The notes: generated by a model from the letters alone, not told the origin. 64,000 nucleotides of DNA from Pseudomonas sp. FP2196 (GCF_030687715.1 NZ_CP117445.1:4701501-4765500); one strand, 5' to 3'. Shown: positions 48,411-59,013, counted from the first letter of the stretch. Numbers and translations: made by a program.

Positions 48411-49472
48411 TTAATCGTCCACGGCATCGAGAAACTCGTCTGCCACGGGCATTTCACCCATTCGTGACGGAATGTTTAAACCGAAATGCAGATACGCATG
48501 CCGCGTCACCACCCTGCCCCGTGGTGTGCGCATGATGTAGCCCTGTTGAATCAGGTATGGCTCAAGCACATCTTCAATGGTGTGGCGCTCTTCGCTGATC
48601 GCAGCGGCGAGGCTGTCGATCCCCACCGGGCCGCCATCGAACTTCTCGATCATGGTCAGCAGCAAGCGCCGGTCTTGATGATCGAAACCGTGTTCGTCGA
48701 CGTCCAGCAGGTTCAACGCCAGATCGGCAACCGACTTGGTGATGTGCCCCTTGGCGCGAACTTCTGCGAAATCGCGCACGCGGCGCAGCAGACGGTTGGC
48801 GATCCGCGGCGTACCACGGGCGCGACGAGCAATTTCGAAAGCGCCTTCCGGATCCAGGGGCAGACCGAGGATATTCGCCGAACGACTGACAATCGTCGAC
48901 AGGTCAGCCGTGCTGTAGAACTCAAGACGCTGGACGATACCGAAGCGGTCACGCAACGGGTTGGTCAGCATGCCGGCGCGAGTGGTCGCGCCGACCAGCG
49001 TGAACGGCGGCAGATCGAGCTTGATCGAACGCGCTGCCGGCCCTTCGCCGATCATGATGTCGAGTTGGAAATCTTCCATCGCCGGGTACAACACTTCTTC
49101 AACGATCGGCGACAGACGATGGATTTCGTCGATGAACAGCACATCGTGCGGCTCAAGATTGGTCAGCAACGCCGCCAGATCACCCGGACGCTCGAGAACC
49201 GGCCCCGAGGTGCTCTTGATCGATACACCCATTTCCTGAGCGATGATATTGGCCAACGTGGTTTTACCCAGCCCAGGCGGGCCGAAGATGAGCGTGTGGT
49301 CGAGGGATTCGCTACGGCCACGGGCGGCCTGGATGAACAGTTCCATCTGCTCGCGCACGGTCGGCTGGCCGATATAGTCGGCCAGACTGACCGGGCGAAT
49401 AGCCCGGTCCTGGACTTCTTCGCGCTCGCGCGGGCTGTGCGCGGCGGCGATCAGACGATCAGCTTCAATCAC
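48411..49472 (-). CDS. ruvB: Holliday junction helicase motor RuvB
   Basis: AAA+ DNA translocase of 353 residues. Walker A is [12 protein letters not shown] and Walker [10 protein letters not shown]. The arginine finger lies in [15 protein letters not shown]. The winged-helix end has [17 protein letters not shown]. It begins right after the ruvA stop. Confidence 0.98.
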   Translation of the reverse strand: MIEADRLIAAAHSPREREEVQDRAIRPVSLADYIGQPTVREQMELFIQAARGRSESLDHTLIFGPPGLGKTTLANIIAQEMGVSIKSTSGPVLERPGDLAALLTNLEPHDVLFIDEIHRLSPIVEEVLYPAMEDFQLDIMIGEGPAARSIKLDLPPFTLVGATTRAGMLTNPLRDRFGIVQRLEFYSTADLSTIVSRSANILGLPLDPEGAFEIARRARGTPRIANRLLRRVRDFAEVRAKGHITKSVADLALNLLDVDEHGFDHQDRRLLLTMIEKFDGGPVGIDSLAAAISEERHTIEDVLEPYLIQQGYIMRTPRGRVVTRHAYLHFGLNIPSRMGEMPVADEFLDAVDD

Positions 49473-50081
49473 TTAAATCATTCCCTTCAGGGCGCGGCGG
49501 ATCATGTCTTCACTGCTCAAATTCTTGTCCTTGATTGCGGAAATCGCCTTGCTCGCTTCCTGCGGCTTGTAACCCAGGGAAATCAGTGCGCTGACCGCAT
49601 CGTTCTCGGCGGTGTTGACCGGCGCCGGGCCGTCCGGCTGGTTCGGCACCAGGGCAAACATGGCCGGCGAGGTTTCCCAGGCCTTGAAGCGATCTTTCAG
49701 TTCGACCAGTAAACGCTCGGCGGTTTTCTTGCCAACGCCCGGCACCTTGGTCAGGGCCGAGGTGTCCTGGGATTGCACGCAGCGGATCAACTCGTCGACT
49801 TCCAGACTCGACATCAATGCCAGAGCCAGTTTCGGCCCCACACCATTGAGACGGATCAACTCGCGAAAAAAGTCTCGCTCACGCTTGCCGGCAAAACCAT
49901 AGAGCAATTGCGCGTCTTCGCGTACGACCAAATGAGTATGCAGGGTCAGCGGCTCACCGACCGACGGCAACCGATAAAGCGTGGTCATGGGCACTTCCAG
50001 CTCATATCCGAGGCCGTTTACATCCAGAATCAGGTGCGGCGGCTGTTTCTCAGCCAGGGTGCCGCGCAAGCGTCCAATCAC
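49473..50081 (-). CDS. ruvA: Holliday junction-binding protein RuvA
   Basis: 202 residues. An OB-fold start is [20 protein letters not shown]. Two helix-hairpin-helix motifs follow ([15 protein letters not shown] and [19 protein letters not shown]). The C-terminal domain binds RuvB. Tetramer at the junction by family knowledge. Confidence 0.97.
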   Translation of the reverse strand: MIGRLRGTLAEKQPPHLILDVNGLGYELEVPMTTLYRLPSVGEPLTLHTHLVVREDAQLLYGFAGKRERDFFRELIRLNGVGPKLALALMSSLEVDELIRCVQSQDTSALTKVPGVGKKTAERLLVELKDRFKAWETSPAMFALVPNQPDGPAPVNTAENDAVSALISLGYKPQEASKAISAIKDKNLSSEDMIRRALKGMI

Positions 50082-50196
50082 GTTTCAGATCCTTGAGCGT
50101 TGGCCAGCCGTGGGCTGGCGACTGACGGAAGGCGAGCTTCAGGCCGACGACACAGGCGCAAAACCCACCTTCCGGGAAATTTGATTGCTGATGCTA

Positions 50197-50724
50197 TCAG
50201 AGACGCAGGCGCCCGCCACGACTGCGTGCCGTTCCCAAGCCATGCGGCAGCAGACTGGAACGGGTGTGCGCGTGACAAATGGCAATCGCCAGAGCGTCCG
50301 AAGCATCGATTTGCGGTTTGCTGGTCAGCTTGAGCATGTGCATGACCATCATCTGCACTTGCTCCTTATTCGCTGCGCCGGTGCCAACCACGGCCTGCTT
50401 GACCTGGGTCGCCGTGTATTCGGCGATTTCCAGACTCTCTTCGGCGCCAGCGACGATGGCGGCTCCGCGGGCCTGCCCCAGTTTCAGCGCAGAATCGGCG
50501 TTTTTCGCCATGAACACCTTTTCGATGCCCATGGTGACCGGGCCGTAGGTCTGAATGATTTCGCGTACGCCGCGATAGACGATTTGCAGACGCTCATGTA
50601 ACTCGCCCGCGCCAGTGCGAATACAACCGGAGGCCACGTAGATACAGCCACCGCGGCCGGTATCGCGAACAATGCCGTAACCGGTGATACGCGAACCGGG
50701 GTCGATACCAAGAATTAAAGTCAT
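50197..50724 (-). CDS. ruvC: Holliday junction endonuclease RuvC
   Basis: Resolvase of 175 residues. The first catalytic Asp is in [17 protein letters not shown], and a Glu is in [20 protein letters not shown]. The C-terminal Asp pair lies in [13 protein letters not shown]. 115 bases before ruvA; ruvCAB is one set. Confidence 0.97.
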   Translation of the reverse strand: MTLILGIDPGSRITGYGIVRDTGRGGCIYVASGCIRTGAGELHERLQIVYRGVREIIQTYGPVTMGIEKVFMAKNADSALKLGQARGAAIVAGAEESLEIAEYTATQVKQAVVGTGAANKEQVQMMVMHMLKLTSKPQIDASDALAIAICHAHTRSSLLPHGLGTARSRGGRLRL

Positions 50725-50775
50725 AACGCCTGCGGATTCGGAAAAAGCACGAAATTCAATACAACGAATAACAAA

Positions 50776-50865
50776 TGTGGGAGCTGGCTTGCCAGCGATG
50801 ACAGTGTGTCAGGCAACATCTTTATCAGATGTGCCGACGCCATCGCTGGCAAGCCAGCTCCCACA
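50776..50865. repeat. Palindromic doublet, GTGGGAGCTGGCTTGCC type
   Basis: TGTGGGAGCTGGCTTGCCAG at the left and CTGGCAAGCCAGCTCCCACA at the right, between yebC and ruvC. It shares its sequence type with 23107-23171. Confidence 0.92.
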
Positions 50866-50882
50866 TTGAATCGTAGTCGCTC

Positions 50883-51629
50883 TTAACCGAGCTGAGCGGC
50901 CACGTCTTCCGGAATGTCTGCGTTGGAATAGACGTTCTGCACGTCATCCAGGTCTTCAAGCATGTCGATCAGCTTCAGGACTTTCTCCGCGCCTTCCAGG
51001 TCCAGCTCGGCGCTGGTGGTCGGCTGCATCACGATCTCAGCATCATCACCCTTGAAACCAGCAGCTTCGAGGGCGTTACGCACGGCGTAGAAACTGGTGA
51101 ACGAGGTGAACACATCGATCGAACCGTCTTCGTGGGTAACCACGTCATCGGCGTCGGCTTCCAGCGCCGCCTCGGTCAGAGCGTCTTCGTCGATGCCCGG
51201 GGCGAAGCTGATCTGACCCTTGCGCTCGAACAGGTACGCGACCGAACCGTCGGTGCCAAGGTTGCCGCCACACTTGCTGAACGCATGGCGCACAGCGGCT
51301 GCGGTACGGTTGCGGTTGTCGGTCATGCACTCGACCATTACCGCCACGCCGCCGGGGCCGTAACCTTCGTAGGTCAGTTCTTCGACGTTGTCCGCTTCGG
51401 TCGCACCGGCGCCGCGCGCCACGGCACGGTCGATGATGTCGCGACTCATGTTCGCGCTCAGCGCCTTGTCCAGGGCCAGACGCAGACGCGGGTTGGAGCC
51501 TGGATCACCGCCACCCTGACGGGCCGCAACGGTCAGCTCACGGATCCACTTGGTGAAGATCTTGCCTCTCTTGGCATCCTGACGTTCTTTGCGGTGCTTG
51601 ATGTTCGCCCACTTGGAATGACCTGCCAT
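50883..51629 (-). CDS. yebC: YebC/PmpR-family regulator
   Basis: 248 residues from ATG at 51629 ([20 protein letters not shown]). [20 protein letters not shown] and [20 protein letters not shown] are conserved. Family members act as transcription regulators (PmpR of PQS in P. aeruginosa) or assist translation at proline stretches; which holds here is open. It lies between aspS and ruvC, the usual proteobacterial order. Confidence 0.95.
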   Translation of the reverse strand: MAGHSKWANIKHRKERQDAKRGKIFTKWIRELTVAARQGGGDPGSNPRLRLALDKALSANMSRDIIDRAVARGAGATEADNVEELTYEGYGPGGVAVMVECMTDNRNRTAAAVRHAFSKCGGNLGTDGSVAYLFERKGQISFAPGIDEDALTEAALEADADDVVTHEDGSIDVFTSFTSFYAVRNALEAAGFKGDDAEIVMQPTTSAELDLEGAEKVLKLIDMLEDLDDVQNVYSNADIPEDVAAQLG

Positions 51630-51722
51630 AACTCGCTCCGAATTCTCTTTGAAACGTTGCCCGCCGCGCATAACCGCGCCGGCCGGCAAACAAAAAAATC
51701 TCGACCTGCTCTCTATAGAAAG

Positions 51723-51750
51723 AAAAAAGGCGCATCCGAAGATGCGCCTT
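51723..51750 (-). terminator. Terminator after aspS
   Basis: On the minus strand GGCGCATC-TTCG-GATGCGCC, followed by TTTTTT. The TTCG tetraloop makes it strong. Confidence 0.92.
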
Positions 51751-51760
51751 CAGGCCCGTC

Positions 51761-53536
51761 TTACTCAGCCTTTGGCGTTTCGCGCAAACGAATGTGCAGC
51801 TCGCGCAGTGCCTTGGCGTCCACCACACCCGGTGCTTGCGTCATCACGTCGGCAGCACTCTGGGTTTTCGGGAAGGCGATCACTTCACGGATCGACTGGG
51901 CGCCGGTCATCAGCATTACCAGACGATCCAGACCGAAGGCCAGACCACCGTGCGGCGGAGCACCGTACTTCAGCGCGTCGAGCAGGAAGCCGAATTTCTC
52001 TTCCTGTTCCGCTTCGTTGATACCCAGCAGACGGAACACCGACTGCTGCATTTCCTTGCGATGGATACGGATCGAACCGCCACCCAGTTCGGTGCCGTTC
52101 AGCACCATGTCGTACGCGCGGGACAGAGCGCCGGCCGGGTTGGCTTCAAGCTCTTGCGGCGTGCACTTCGGTGCGGTGAACGGGTGGTGCAGCGCGGAGA
52201 AGCTGCCGTCGTCGTTCTCTTCGAACATCGGGAAGTCGACGACCCACATCGGCGCCCATTCGCAGGTCAGCAGGCTCAGGTCATGACCGAGCTTGATACG
52301 CAGTGCGCCCAGCGCTTCGCTGACGATCTTGGCCTTGTCGGCACCGAAGAACACGATGTCGCCATCGACCGCACCCACGCGATCGAGGATCACGTTCAGG
52401 TTGGCTTCCGGGATGTTTTTCACGATCGGCGATTGCAGGCCTTCAACACCGGCGGCACGCTCGTTGACCTTGATGTACGCCAGGCCCTTGGCACCGTAGA
52501 TACCGACGAACTTGGTGTAGTCGTCGATCTGCTTGCGCGGCATGCTCGCCCCGCCTGGAACGCGCAACGCGGCGATGCGGCATTTCGGGTCGTTGGCCGG
52601 GCCGCTGAACACCTTGAAGTCGACTTCTTTGAGTTGATCGGCAACGTCTACCAGTTCCAGCGGGTTACGCAGGTCTGGCTTGTCGGAACCGTAGCGGCGC
52701 ATGGCCTCTTCGAAAGTCATGTGCGGGAAATCGCCGAATTCCAGACCCAGCACTTCCTTGAACAGGTTGCGGATCATTTGCTCGGTCAACCCCATGATCT
52801 CTTTTTCATCGAGGAAGCTGGTCTCGATGTCGATCTGGGTGAATTCCGGCTGACGATCGGCACGCAGGTCTTCGTCACGGAAGCACTTGGCGATCTGGTA
52901 GTAACGGTCGAAGCCAGCGACCATCAGCAGTTGCTTGAACAGCTGTGGCGATTGCGGCAAGGCAAAGAACGAACCGGCGTGAGTACGGCTTGGCACCAGA
53001 TAGTCACGCGCGCCTTCCGGCGTTGCGCGGGTCAGGATCGGCGTTTCGACGTCGAGGAAGCCGTTCTCGTCGAGGAAGCGACGGATGCTGGTGGTCATGC
53101 GCGAGCGCAGACGCAGCTTCTCGGCCATTTCCGGACGACGCAGGTCGAGGAAGCGATAACGCAGGCGGGTTTCTTCGCCGACGTCGGAGAACTCGTTCAG
53201 CGGGAACGGCGGGGTCTCCGACTCGTTCAGCACTTCCAGCTCGTAACCCAGCACTTCGATCATGCCCGACGCCATGTTGGCGTTGGTGGCACCGGCCGGA
53301 CGCAGGCGAACCTTGCCGGTGATCTTCACGACGTATTCGCTGCGCACGCGATCGGCAGCGGCGAAGCTCTCGGCGCGATCCGGATCGAACACTACCTGGG
53401 CCAGACCATCACGATCACGGATATCGAGGAAAATCACCCCGCCGTGGTCGCGGCGACGGTGAACCCATCCGCAAAGGGTAATTTCCTGGCCTTCCAGGCT
53501 TTCGTTCAGTTGGCCGCAATAGTGGCTGCGCATCAT
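51761..53536 (-). CDS. aspS: Aspartyl-tRNA synthetase
   Basis: Class II enzyme of 591 residues starting [19 protein letters not shown]. The N-terminal OB fold has [20 protein letters not shown]. Motif 2 is [19 protein letters not shown], the GAD insertion spans about 290-420, and motif 3 is [13 protein letters not shown]. In Pseudomonas this enzyme also charges tRNA-Asn with Asp for later amidation; I infer the same here. Confidence 0.97.
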   Translation of the reverse strand: MMRSHYCGQLNESLEGQEITLCGWVHRRRDHGGVIFLDIRDRDGLAQVVFDPDRAESFAAADRVRSEYVVKITGKVRLRPAGATNANMASGMIEVLGYELEVLNESETPPFPLNEFSDVGEETRLRYRFLDLRRPEMAEKLRLRSRMTTSIRRFLDENGFLDVETPILTRATPEGARDYLVPSRTHAGSFFALPQSPQLFKQLLMVAGFDRYYQIAKCFRDEDLRADRQPEFTQIDIETSFLDEKEIMGLTEQMIRNLFKEVLGLEFGDFPHMTFEEAMRRYGSDKPDLRNPLELVDVADQLKEVDFKVFSGPANDPKCRIAALRVPGGASMPRKQIDDYTKFVGIYGAKGLAYIKVNERAAGVEGLQSPIVKNIPEANLNVILDRVGAVDGDIVFFGADKAKIVSEALGALRIKLGHDLSLLTCEWAPMWVVDFPMFEENDDGSFSALHHPFTAPKCTPQELEANPAGALSRAYDMVLNGTELGGGSIRIHRKEMQQSVFRLLGINEAEQEEKFGFLLDALKYGAPPHGGLAFGLDRLVMLMTGAQSIREVIAFPKTQSAADVMTQAPGVVDAKALRELHIRLRETPKAE

Positions 53537-53635
53537 GGTAGTGGTTCGCTTCTCGTAATTCGAAATTCGGTGGAGATCCCGCCGCACTCAAGCAGTCCGG
53601 AAACTCACGCGTGTCGTTCGACCTGGGTTTGAACC

Positions 53636-53857
53636 CTAGTCAGATTTGTCGCCACCGGCCAGATTCTTCTTGGCTCCGGTCTTGAAATCGGTTTCGTACC
53701 AACCGCTGCCGCTGAGGCGAAAGCCCGGCATGGACAGCTGTTTCTTGAGCTCTGGCGCCTGGCAGGCAGGGCAGTCGACCAACGGTGCTTCGCTGATCTT
53801 TTGAATGGCTTCCAACTGATGACCACAGGAAGCACATTGGTAATCGTACATCGGCAT
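53636..53857 (-). CDS. FmdB-type zinc-ribbon protein
   Basis: 73 residues. The zinc ribbon has CASCGH and CPACQA. The start MPMYDYQCASCGHQLEAIQ is the FmdB pattern. Function is unknown; the gene normally precedes aspS, as it does here. Confidence 0.92.
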   Translation of the reverse strand: MPMYDYQCASCGHQLEAIQKISEAPLVDCPACQAPELKKQLSMPGFRLSGSGWYETDFKTGAKKNLAGGDKSD

Positions 53858-53930
53858 GGGGGTGTCTCGGCGATCAGATTGCCACCGCGCGCAGGGCTTT
53901 GCGGCGAAAGAGCGGGATTATATCCATTAA

Positions 53931-53964
53931 ATGCGGCCTGTGCAGCCGTAAGACTGCACAGGCC
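53931..53964. repeat. Perfect 13-bp inverted repeat
   Basis: GCGGCCTGTGCAG mirrors CTGCACAGGCCGC over an 8-base loop. It follows the stop of the ribbon-helix-helix gene on the minus strand. No T-run follows. Confidence 0.75.
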
Positions 53965-53974
53965 GCGACCTCCT

Positions 53975-54316
53975 TTACAACCGCTGTTTCAATGGCAGGG
54001 CTTCCTTGGCCCTGTTCATGACGCACACTACCCGCACCAGCGCGCTGAAATTCTTCACCCCGCCGTGCCGCAGATGCACTTCACGGTCGACGTGGGACAA
54101 TAACGAACTGACCGAACAACAATTGTCTGCTGCCATGTCGCCAAGGATGTTCCAATAAACCTGTTCCAGTCGCAGGCAGGTTGCGAATCCGTTCAAACGC
54201 ACGGATCGCGACAGCGGCTGGACCAATGACATGTCGAAATCGTTGATGAACGGATCGAATTTCAATTCATGCGGCAAGCCGACAATCCTGTCGCCTCGCC
54301 TGTCTCCCTCTACCAT
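53975..54316 (-). CDS. Ribbon-helix-helix domain protein
   Basis: 113 residues. The region RSVRLNGFATCLRLEQVYWN and on to SVSSLLSHVDREV looks like the RHH_4 family of short DNA-binding proteins. The C-terminal tail NFSALVRVVCVMNRAKEALP continues the domain. GGAG lies about 12 bases before the ATG. Target DNA is unknown. Confidence 0.8.
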   Translation of the reverse strand: MVEGDRRGDRIVGLPHELKFDPFINDFDMSLVQPLSRSVRLNGFATCLRLEQVYWNILGDMAADNCCSVSSLLSHVDREVHLRHGGVKNFSALVRVVCVMNRAKEALPLKQRL

Positions 54317-54502
54317 ATCGGTGACACTCCTTTGTCATCTCTGCCTGTTTTGGAAGCCACAAGCTGTGACTTCATAAAAGCGCAGACGCAAAGTTATATC
54401 CAGATGACTTATTGACCATCACCGTAGGATAAGCCAACGATAGCGGTAAGATTGCGGACAGCGCGCGAGCCGGCCTCAGGCAAGCCCGCGCTTACTTACG
54501 GG

Positions 54503-54973
54503 TTACGCTTCCAGCAAAGCGCGCAACATCCACGCGGTTTTCTCGTGAACCTGCATACGCTGGGTCAGCAGGTCGGCCGTCGGCTCGTCACTGACCTTGT
54601 CGAGCAGCGGGAAAATGCCGCGCGCGGTGCGGGTCACAGCTTCCTGACCGTCGACCAATTGCTTGATCATGTCCTCGGCGCTGGGTACTCCCACCTCCTC
54701 TTTAATAGAAGACAGACGTGCGTAAGTCGCATAAGCGCCCGGCGCCGGAAAGCCCAGCGCGCGAATGCGCTCGGCAATCGAGTCCACGGCCAGCGCCAGT
54801 TCGTTGTATTGCTCTTCGAACATCAAGTGCAACGTACGAAACATCGGGCCTGTGACGTTCCAGTGGAAGTTATGGGTTTTCAGATACAGCACGTAGGTGT
54901 CCGACAGCAGCCGCGACAGCCCTTCGACGATGGACTTGCGATCTTCTTCACTGATACCGATATCGATTGCCAT
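54503..54973 (-). CDS. dps: Dps-family iron-storage protein
   Basis: Ferritin-like protein of 156 residues that oxidises and stores iron and protects DNA. The ferroxidase site is in [20 protein letters not shown] and [20 protein letters not shown]. The AGGAGGT ribosome binding site is close to ideal. The gene is divergent from the membrane cold-shock-domain gene. Confidence 0.95.
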   Translation of the reverse strand: MAIDIGISEEDRKSIVEGLSRLLSDTYVLYLKTHNFHWNVTGPMFRTLHLMFEEQYNELALAVDSIAERIRALGFPAPGAYATYARLSSIKEEVGVPSAEDMIKQLVDGQEAVTRTARGIFPLLDKVSDEPTADLLTQRMQVHEKTAWMLRALLEA

Positions 54974-55284
54974 GTTTACCTCCTAGCGGCGATTGAATTC
55001 ATCCAACAGGTGCAACCCCACTCTAGCAAGGCTGCCGGCACCCCGCAGCCCCGAAAGCCTGAACAGGCTGCGACAAATCGCCCGTACCGCTGCCACTGGC
55101 CGGGCTGATTTGAGTAGCTGCAGGCTTTGCTGTTAAATAGGCAGTGTGTCGCCATGCCCCATTTTCCGGGGTGTTGCGCATAGGCTGATGCCGTGTACGT
55201 GTCCACCGCCTCTTATTTTGTTCCGAAGCGAACCGTGCGCCTTCAGCTCTTCCTTGTGAGCCGTCATAACGTGAGCCAATCAAA
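54974..55284. other. Divergent control region of dps and the cold-shock-domain gene
   Basis: 311 bp. It holds the dps ribosome binding site at its left end and GAGCC before the plus-strand ATG. No operator I can name with confidence. Confidence 0.5.
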
Positions 55285-55887
55285 ATGTTGAAAATCGTCC
55301 ACATGCTAATGGGCGCAGCGGCCTTGCTGCTGTCGTTCATACCTAGTTTGAAATCCGAAGCCGTTCCCTACCTGCAACAACCCGATGCACTTTACCTGGC
55401 CTTTTTCGGCCTGCTGAACCTGGTGATCGCTCCAGTGATTCCTTACTGGAACAAAGGCCCGCGCCAGCATCTGCAAAACCTTGTCAGCGCTCTTCTGGTG
55501 CTGACTGTCGTCCTGCAAACCTTGACCCTGATCGCACCGATGCCTGTCATCGCCGGCCAGCCCGCCGTATTGTTCAGTCTGGTGATTGCCCTGGTTGCGG
55601 TGATCCTGCACCTGGCCGTCAGCTTCTATCGATCTTCACCGGCTGCCGCACCGACCAACTACGACATGACCAACCGCGATACCGGCACCGTCAAGTGGTT
55701 CAACACTTCCAAAGGCTTCGGCTTTATCTCCCGGGATTCCGGCGATGATATTTTCGTGCACTTTCGTGCGATCCGTGGCGAAGGCCACCGGGTTCTGGTC
55801 GAAGGCCAGCGCGTTGAGTTCTCGGTGATGAACCGGGACAAGGGTTTGCAAGCCGAGGACGTGATCGCCGCTCTGCCGCGTCGCTGA
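55285..55887 (+). CDS. Membrane-anchored cold-shock-domain protein
   Basis: 200 residues. The first 115 form four hydrophobic segments (about 5-20, 36-54, 66-84 and 94-114). A short linker leads to a full cold-shock domain at 132-197 with RNP1 KGFGFI (143-148) and RNP2 IFVHF (156-160). The domain should face the cytoplasm. An in-frame ATG at 55666 could make a soluble form but has no clear ribosome binding site. P. aeruginosa has a cold-shock protein in the same place next to dps. Confidence 0.9.
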   Translation: MLKIVHMLMGAAALLLSFIPSLKSEAVPYLQQPDALYLAFFGLLNLVIAPVIPYWNKGPRQHLQNLVSALLVLTVVLQTLTLIAPMPVIAGQPAVLFSLVIALVAVILHLAVSFYRSSPAAAPTNYDMTNRDTGTVKWFNTSKGFGFISRDSGDDIFVHFRAIRGEGHRVLVEGQRVEFSVMNRDKGLQAEDVIAALPRR

Positions 55888-55898
55888 TCCAAGGCCCC

Positions 55899-55937
55899 AA
55901 AAAAAACCGCGAGCAGCGTGCTGTTCGCGGTTTTTTT
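55899..55937. terminator. Bidirectional terminator
   Basis: AAAAAACCGCGA pairs with TCGCGGTTTTTT. It serves the cold-shock-domain gene and, from the other side, slyX. Confidence 0.9.
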
Positions 55938-55960
55938 ATGCCCGAAGAAAAGCGCTCGCC

Positions 55961-56167
55961 TCAATAGTGCGGTGGCGGCGCTTCTTCTTCAAAGGACTCG
56001 AACTGCCCGACCATTTCTTCCTGGCGCTTGAGCAGTGCGGCCATCTGCAATTGCAGACGCTCAACCACTCGCTGCTGCGCCACCAGCACATCGTTCAACG
56101 CCTGAATGGTGTCATCCTGAAACGCCAGACGGCTTTCCAGGTCGGTAACGCGATCTTCAAGGCTCAT
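55961..56167 (-). CDS. slyX: SlyX family protein
   Basis: 68-residue coiled-coil protein, [20 protein letters not shown] and so on, ending in the family tail PPPHY. Function is unknown. 3 bases separate it from the HIT gene. Confidence 0.95.
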   Translation of the reverse strand: MSLEDRVTDLESRLAFQDDTIQALNDVLVAQQRVVERLQLQMAALLKRQEEMVGQFESFEEEAPPPHY

Positions 56168-56170
56168 GAT

Positions 56171-56596
56171 TCAGCCCTCCACAAATGTGAAATCTTCAGT
56201 CAGCACCACGCGCAATTGCTCGCGAATGGCGGCCACCTGTTCGTCGCTATAAGGTTTGGCCGGGTGCTTGCCCCATACAGGCGCCGGCCACGCTGCATCA
56301 TCGCGTTTACGCACAATCACATGCATGTGCATCTGACTAACCACGTTACCCAAGGTCGCGACGTTCATTTTGTCGGCATCGAACAAGTCCTTGAGCAACT
56401 CCGCCAGCGCCGTGGTTTCCAGCCAGAGCTGTTGCTGATCGGCGACATCCAACTGAAACAACTCGGTGATATCGTCCCGACGTGGCACCAGAATGAACCA
56501 CGGGTAGTTGGCGTCGTTGGACAGCAGCAGACGGCAGAGCGGGAAGTCACCAATGGTCAGCGTGTCCTGTTGAAGTCGTGAATCTAAAGCAAACAC
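56171..56596 (-). CDS. HIT-family hydrolase
   Basis: 141 residues from GTG at 56596 (VFALDSRLQQDTLTIGDF), with GGGAG upstream. The longer frame to 56764 has no better start. The histidine triad is QMHMHVIVRKRDD. Likely a nucleotide hydrolase or transferase; substrate unknown. Confidence 0.88.
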   Translation of the reverse strand: MFALDSRLQQDTLTIGDFPLCRLLLSNDANYPWFILVPRRDDITELFQLDVADQQQLWLETTALAELLKDLFDADKMNVATLGNVVSQMHMHVIVRKRDDAAWPAPVWGKHPAKPYSDEQVAAIREQLRVVLTEDFTFVEG

Positions 56597-57081
56597 TACG
56601 CGCACTCCCGGCTGATCTACATTAATCAGCTTAGCGGCCTTGCCCAAGGGCAACTCGCCAAGCGACAGACCGGCAGCATACCTGCGAAAGCGCTCGCCTT
56701 CACGACTACAGACTCTGCCACTCTCTCGACGCCCCGGCATGTGACATTTTTCGACGCCCTGCACCAGTACGGAACCCGAATTGACAAGCAGCCTGCTGAA
56801 ATGACCGAAAAACAGTCACCCGCTCATGGTCAGTCACAAACTGAACTGTATGAATCCGGTACAGCCCGTAAATTTTTTGCACCAAAACCGCACAGTGCGT
56901 CTACGCTCAGTGCGGCAGGCATCCGCCAAATACTCACTGGCGGGGTGAACCGGTAACGTTTTTGGTTGTCCCGCGCTGTGAACGGAGTGACAACACCATA
57001 CGAACAATCGCGTCAAGCCCTGAAAGAATGGGGATTGGGGCCCCGTATTTATGAGGTTTTTACCGGTAAAGACAGGCGCTC

Positions 57082-57110
57082 AAAAAAATAACCGCACCAA
57101 CATCGCGGTT
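57082..57110 (-). terminator. Orphan minus-strand terminator
   Basis: On the minus strand AACCGC and GCGGTT pair over a 9-base loop, then A and seven T. No annotated gene lies upstream on that strand before 57490. Confidence 0.6.
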
Positions 57111-57383
57111 TGTGCACGTTTGTTGCATTCGTACTCATATGGACTATAAGCGCACCACGGGAAGTGGGAGCCTTAAGGCCAACAAAAACAGTGGCAGGGT
57201 TGCCCGATGGAGATTCAAGTGTTTTGCCAGGGACTCTTTTTTAGCGATGCAAACGGCTAAAAAAACAGCGAGAAAGTTGTCGGCCCGGTTGCATCGGTAC
57301 TGTGAATTTGCGACATCTACAAAGCCATCTGCGACAGTGTCGTAAAGAAGGTGAAAGGTTGGATTCGCAAGTATCGCCAACAA

Positions 57384-57412
57384 TGTCGGCGTGATATAAG
57401 TTTGCGCCGACA
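57384..57412. repeat. 8-bp inverted repeat upstream of oprD
   Basis: TGTCGGCG and CGCCGACA with 13 bases between, about 78 bases before the porin ATG. Possible operator or leader stem. Confidence 0.55.
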
Positions 57413-57489
57413 CAAAAAGAAAGAGCCGCCCAGATAATAAAACAGGTGGGACGGCAGTACTCTTCTAAAAACCAAAGGAGCAAATCACG

Positions 57490-58827
57490 ATGCGCGTGAT
57501 GAAGTGGAGCATGATCGCCCTGGCTGTTGCAGCAGGCACCTCGCAGTTCGCAATGGCTTCTTCCCAAGACGAGTCCAAAGGCTTCCTGGAAGACCAGAGT
57601 CTGAAACTGAAGACTCGTATGGAATACATGAACCGCGACTACAAAAACGGCGCGGGTAACGTTTCCAACGGTGATGGCACTTTCAAAAGTGGCTATCGCC
57701 AGGACACCGGTGTAAGCCAACTGCTGACTTACGAGTCGGGCTTTACTCAAGGCACCGTAGGCTTCGGCCTCGACGCCATGGCCATGGGTTCGGTCAAACT
57801 GGACGGCGGCTCGGGTCGTCGCGGTAACGGCCTGTTCGCCAACGACAGCGATGGCAACCCGGAAAAATCCCAAGGTAAAATTGGCGGCGCAGTCAAATTC
57901 CGCGTATCCGACACCGTTCTGAAATACGGTCAGCAATTCGTTGCAAGCCCGGTTTTCGCCACTGACGACAGCCGTCTGATTCCAGAAGTCGCTACCGGTA
58001 CCCTGATCACTTCCAAAGAGATCAAAGGTCTGGAGTTGAGCGCAGGTCGCTTCACCGCGCTGAGCAAGCAAACAGGCATGGGCCGTGACAGCATCGGCGG
58101 CCTGCCAGATGAAGATGGCAATGGCGGCAAAGGCCTGACCAACATCAACATCTTCGGTGCCAGCTACTCCTTCACCGATAACTTCACCGGTGCTTTGGCT
58201 GCTTCCGACGCTGACGACTACTTCAAGAAGTACTACGTCAACCTGAACTACACCTTGCCAATCAACGACGAGCAGTCGCTGAACTTCGACTTTAACGGCT
58301 ATCACACCAAAGGCGATAGCCGCGGTGACCTGGTTGACGCGATCGGCGACGGCACCACTGGTGTAGACAACAATCTGTGGTCCCTGGCTGCTGCGTACAG
58401 CATCGGCGCCCACAAGTTTACCCTTGCTCACCAGCGCTCCAGCGGCGACAACGCTTACTACTACGGCGTTGACGGTAACAGCACCATCTTCGTTGCCAAC
58501 TCCATTCAGATCTCCGACTTCGTGGGCCGCGACGAGCGCTCCTGGCAAGCTCGCTACGACCTGAACATGAAAACCTACGGCGTACCAGGCCTGAGCTTCA
58601 TGACCCGTTACGTGATGGGTGATCACATCACCACCAACGGTCTGGGCGAAGGCAAGGAAAACGAGTGGAACGCCGAGTCCAAGTACGTGATTCAGGAAGG
58701 TCCAGCCAAAGACCTGTCGTTCCGTCTGCGTTATGCCATGTACCGCTCGAACGGCGCGTACAGCGGCTACTCGTCTGACAACAACGACACCCGTCTGATC
58801 GTTGAGTACCCACTGAACATTCTCTAA
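57490..58827 (+). CDS. oprD: OprD-family outer-membrane porin
   Basis: Substrate-specific porin of 445 residues. A signal peptide comes first (MKWSMIALAVAAGTSQFAMA). DESKGFLEDQSLKLKTRMEY is the OprD start. A barrel follows, ending in TRLIVEYPLNIL. P. aeruginosa OprD carries basic amino acids and carbapenems; this may or may not be the orthologue, although the gene order with HIT, slyX, dps and aspS fits. Confidence 0.93.
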   Translation: MRVMKWSMIALAVAAGTSQFAMASSQDESKGFLEDQSLKLKTRMEYMNRDYKNGAGNVSNGDGTFKSGYRQDTGVSQLLTYESGFTQGTVGFGLDAMAMGSVKLDGGSGRRGNGLFANDSDGNPEKSQGKIGGAVKFRVSDTVLKYGQQFVASPVFATDDSRLIPEVATGTLITSKEIKGLELSAGRFTALSKQTGMGRDSIGGLPDEDGNGGKGLTNINIFGASYSFTDNFTGALAASDADDYFKKYYVNLNYTLPINDEQSLNFDFNGYHTKGDSRGDLVDAIGDGTTGVDNNLWSLAAAYSIGAHKFTLAHQRSSGDNAYYYGVDGNSTIFVANSIQISDFVGRDERSWQARYDLNMKTYGVPGLSFMTRYVMGDHITTNGLGEGKENEWNAESKYVIQEGPAKDLSFRLRYAMYRSNGAYSGYSSDNNDTRLIVEYPLNIL

Positions 58828-58872
58828 TAAGGGATGTGCAGCTGACGTACTGTAGAGCACTGCTCTAACAAG

Positions 58873-58907
58873 AACCGCTCACCTGATTCAGGTGAGCGGT
58901 TTTTTAT
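58873..58907 (+). terminator. Terminator after oprD
   Basis: AACCGCTCACCTG pairs with CAGGTGAGCGGTT, then TTTTT. Confidence 0.93.
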
Positions 58908-58981
58908 GCGTGAAGAAACTTGCATTCTTACAACAAGATTAGCCAGCTATCTATTAGCCAGCAAACTTTTATAGCAGACAT

Positions 58982-59013
58982 AAAAAACCCAAGAGCGCGA
59001 AACACTCTTGGGT
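58982..59013 (-). terminator. Terminator after the MscS gene
   Basis: On the minus strand ACCCAAGAG and CTCTTGGGT pair over a short loop, followed by TTTTTA. Confidence 0.9.

Larger units (their letters stand above)
56597..57489. other. 893-bp stretch without a trusted gene
   Basis: Between HIT and oprD, divergent. Several short frames occur, none with a good start and familiar content. It contains the minus-strand terminator at 57082-57110 and the inverted repeat at 57384-57412. Base composition is more AT-rich than neighbouring genes. Confidence 0.6.

Noticed and set aside
57112..57345. 77-residue plus-strand frame before oprD
   Set aside because: No ribosome binding site and unlikely amino-acid make-up; more likely porin leader DNA.
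57144..57413. 89-residue minus-strand frame before oprD
   Set aside because: Starts with GTG inside an inverted repeat, has no ribosome binding site and no recognisable family.
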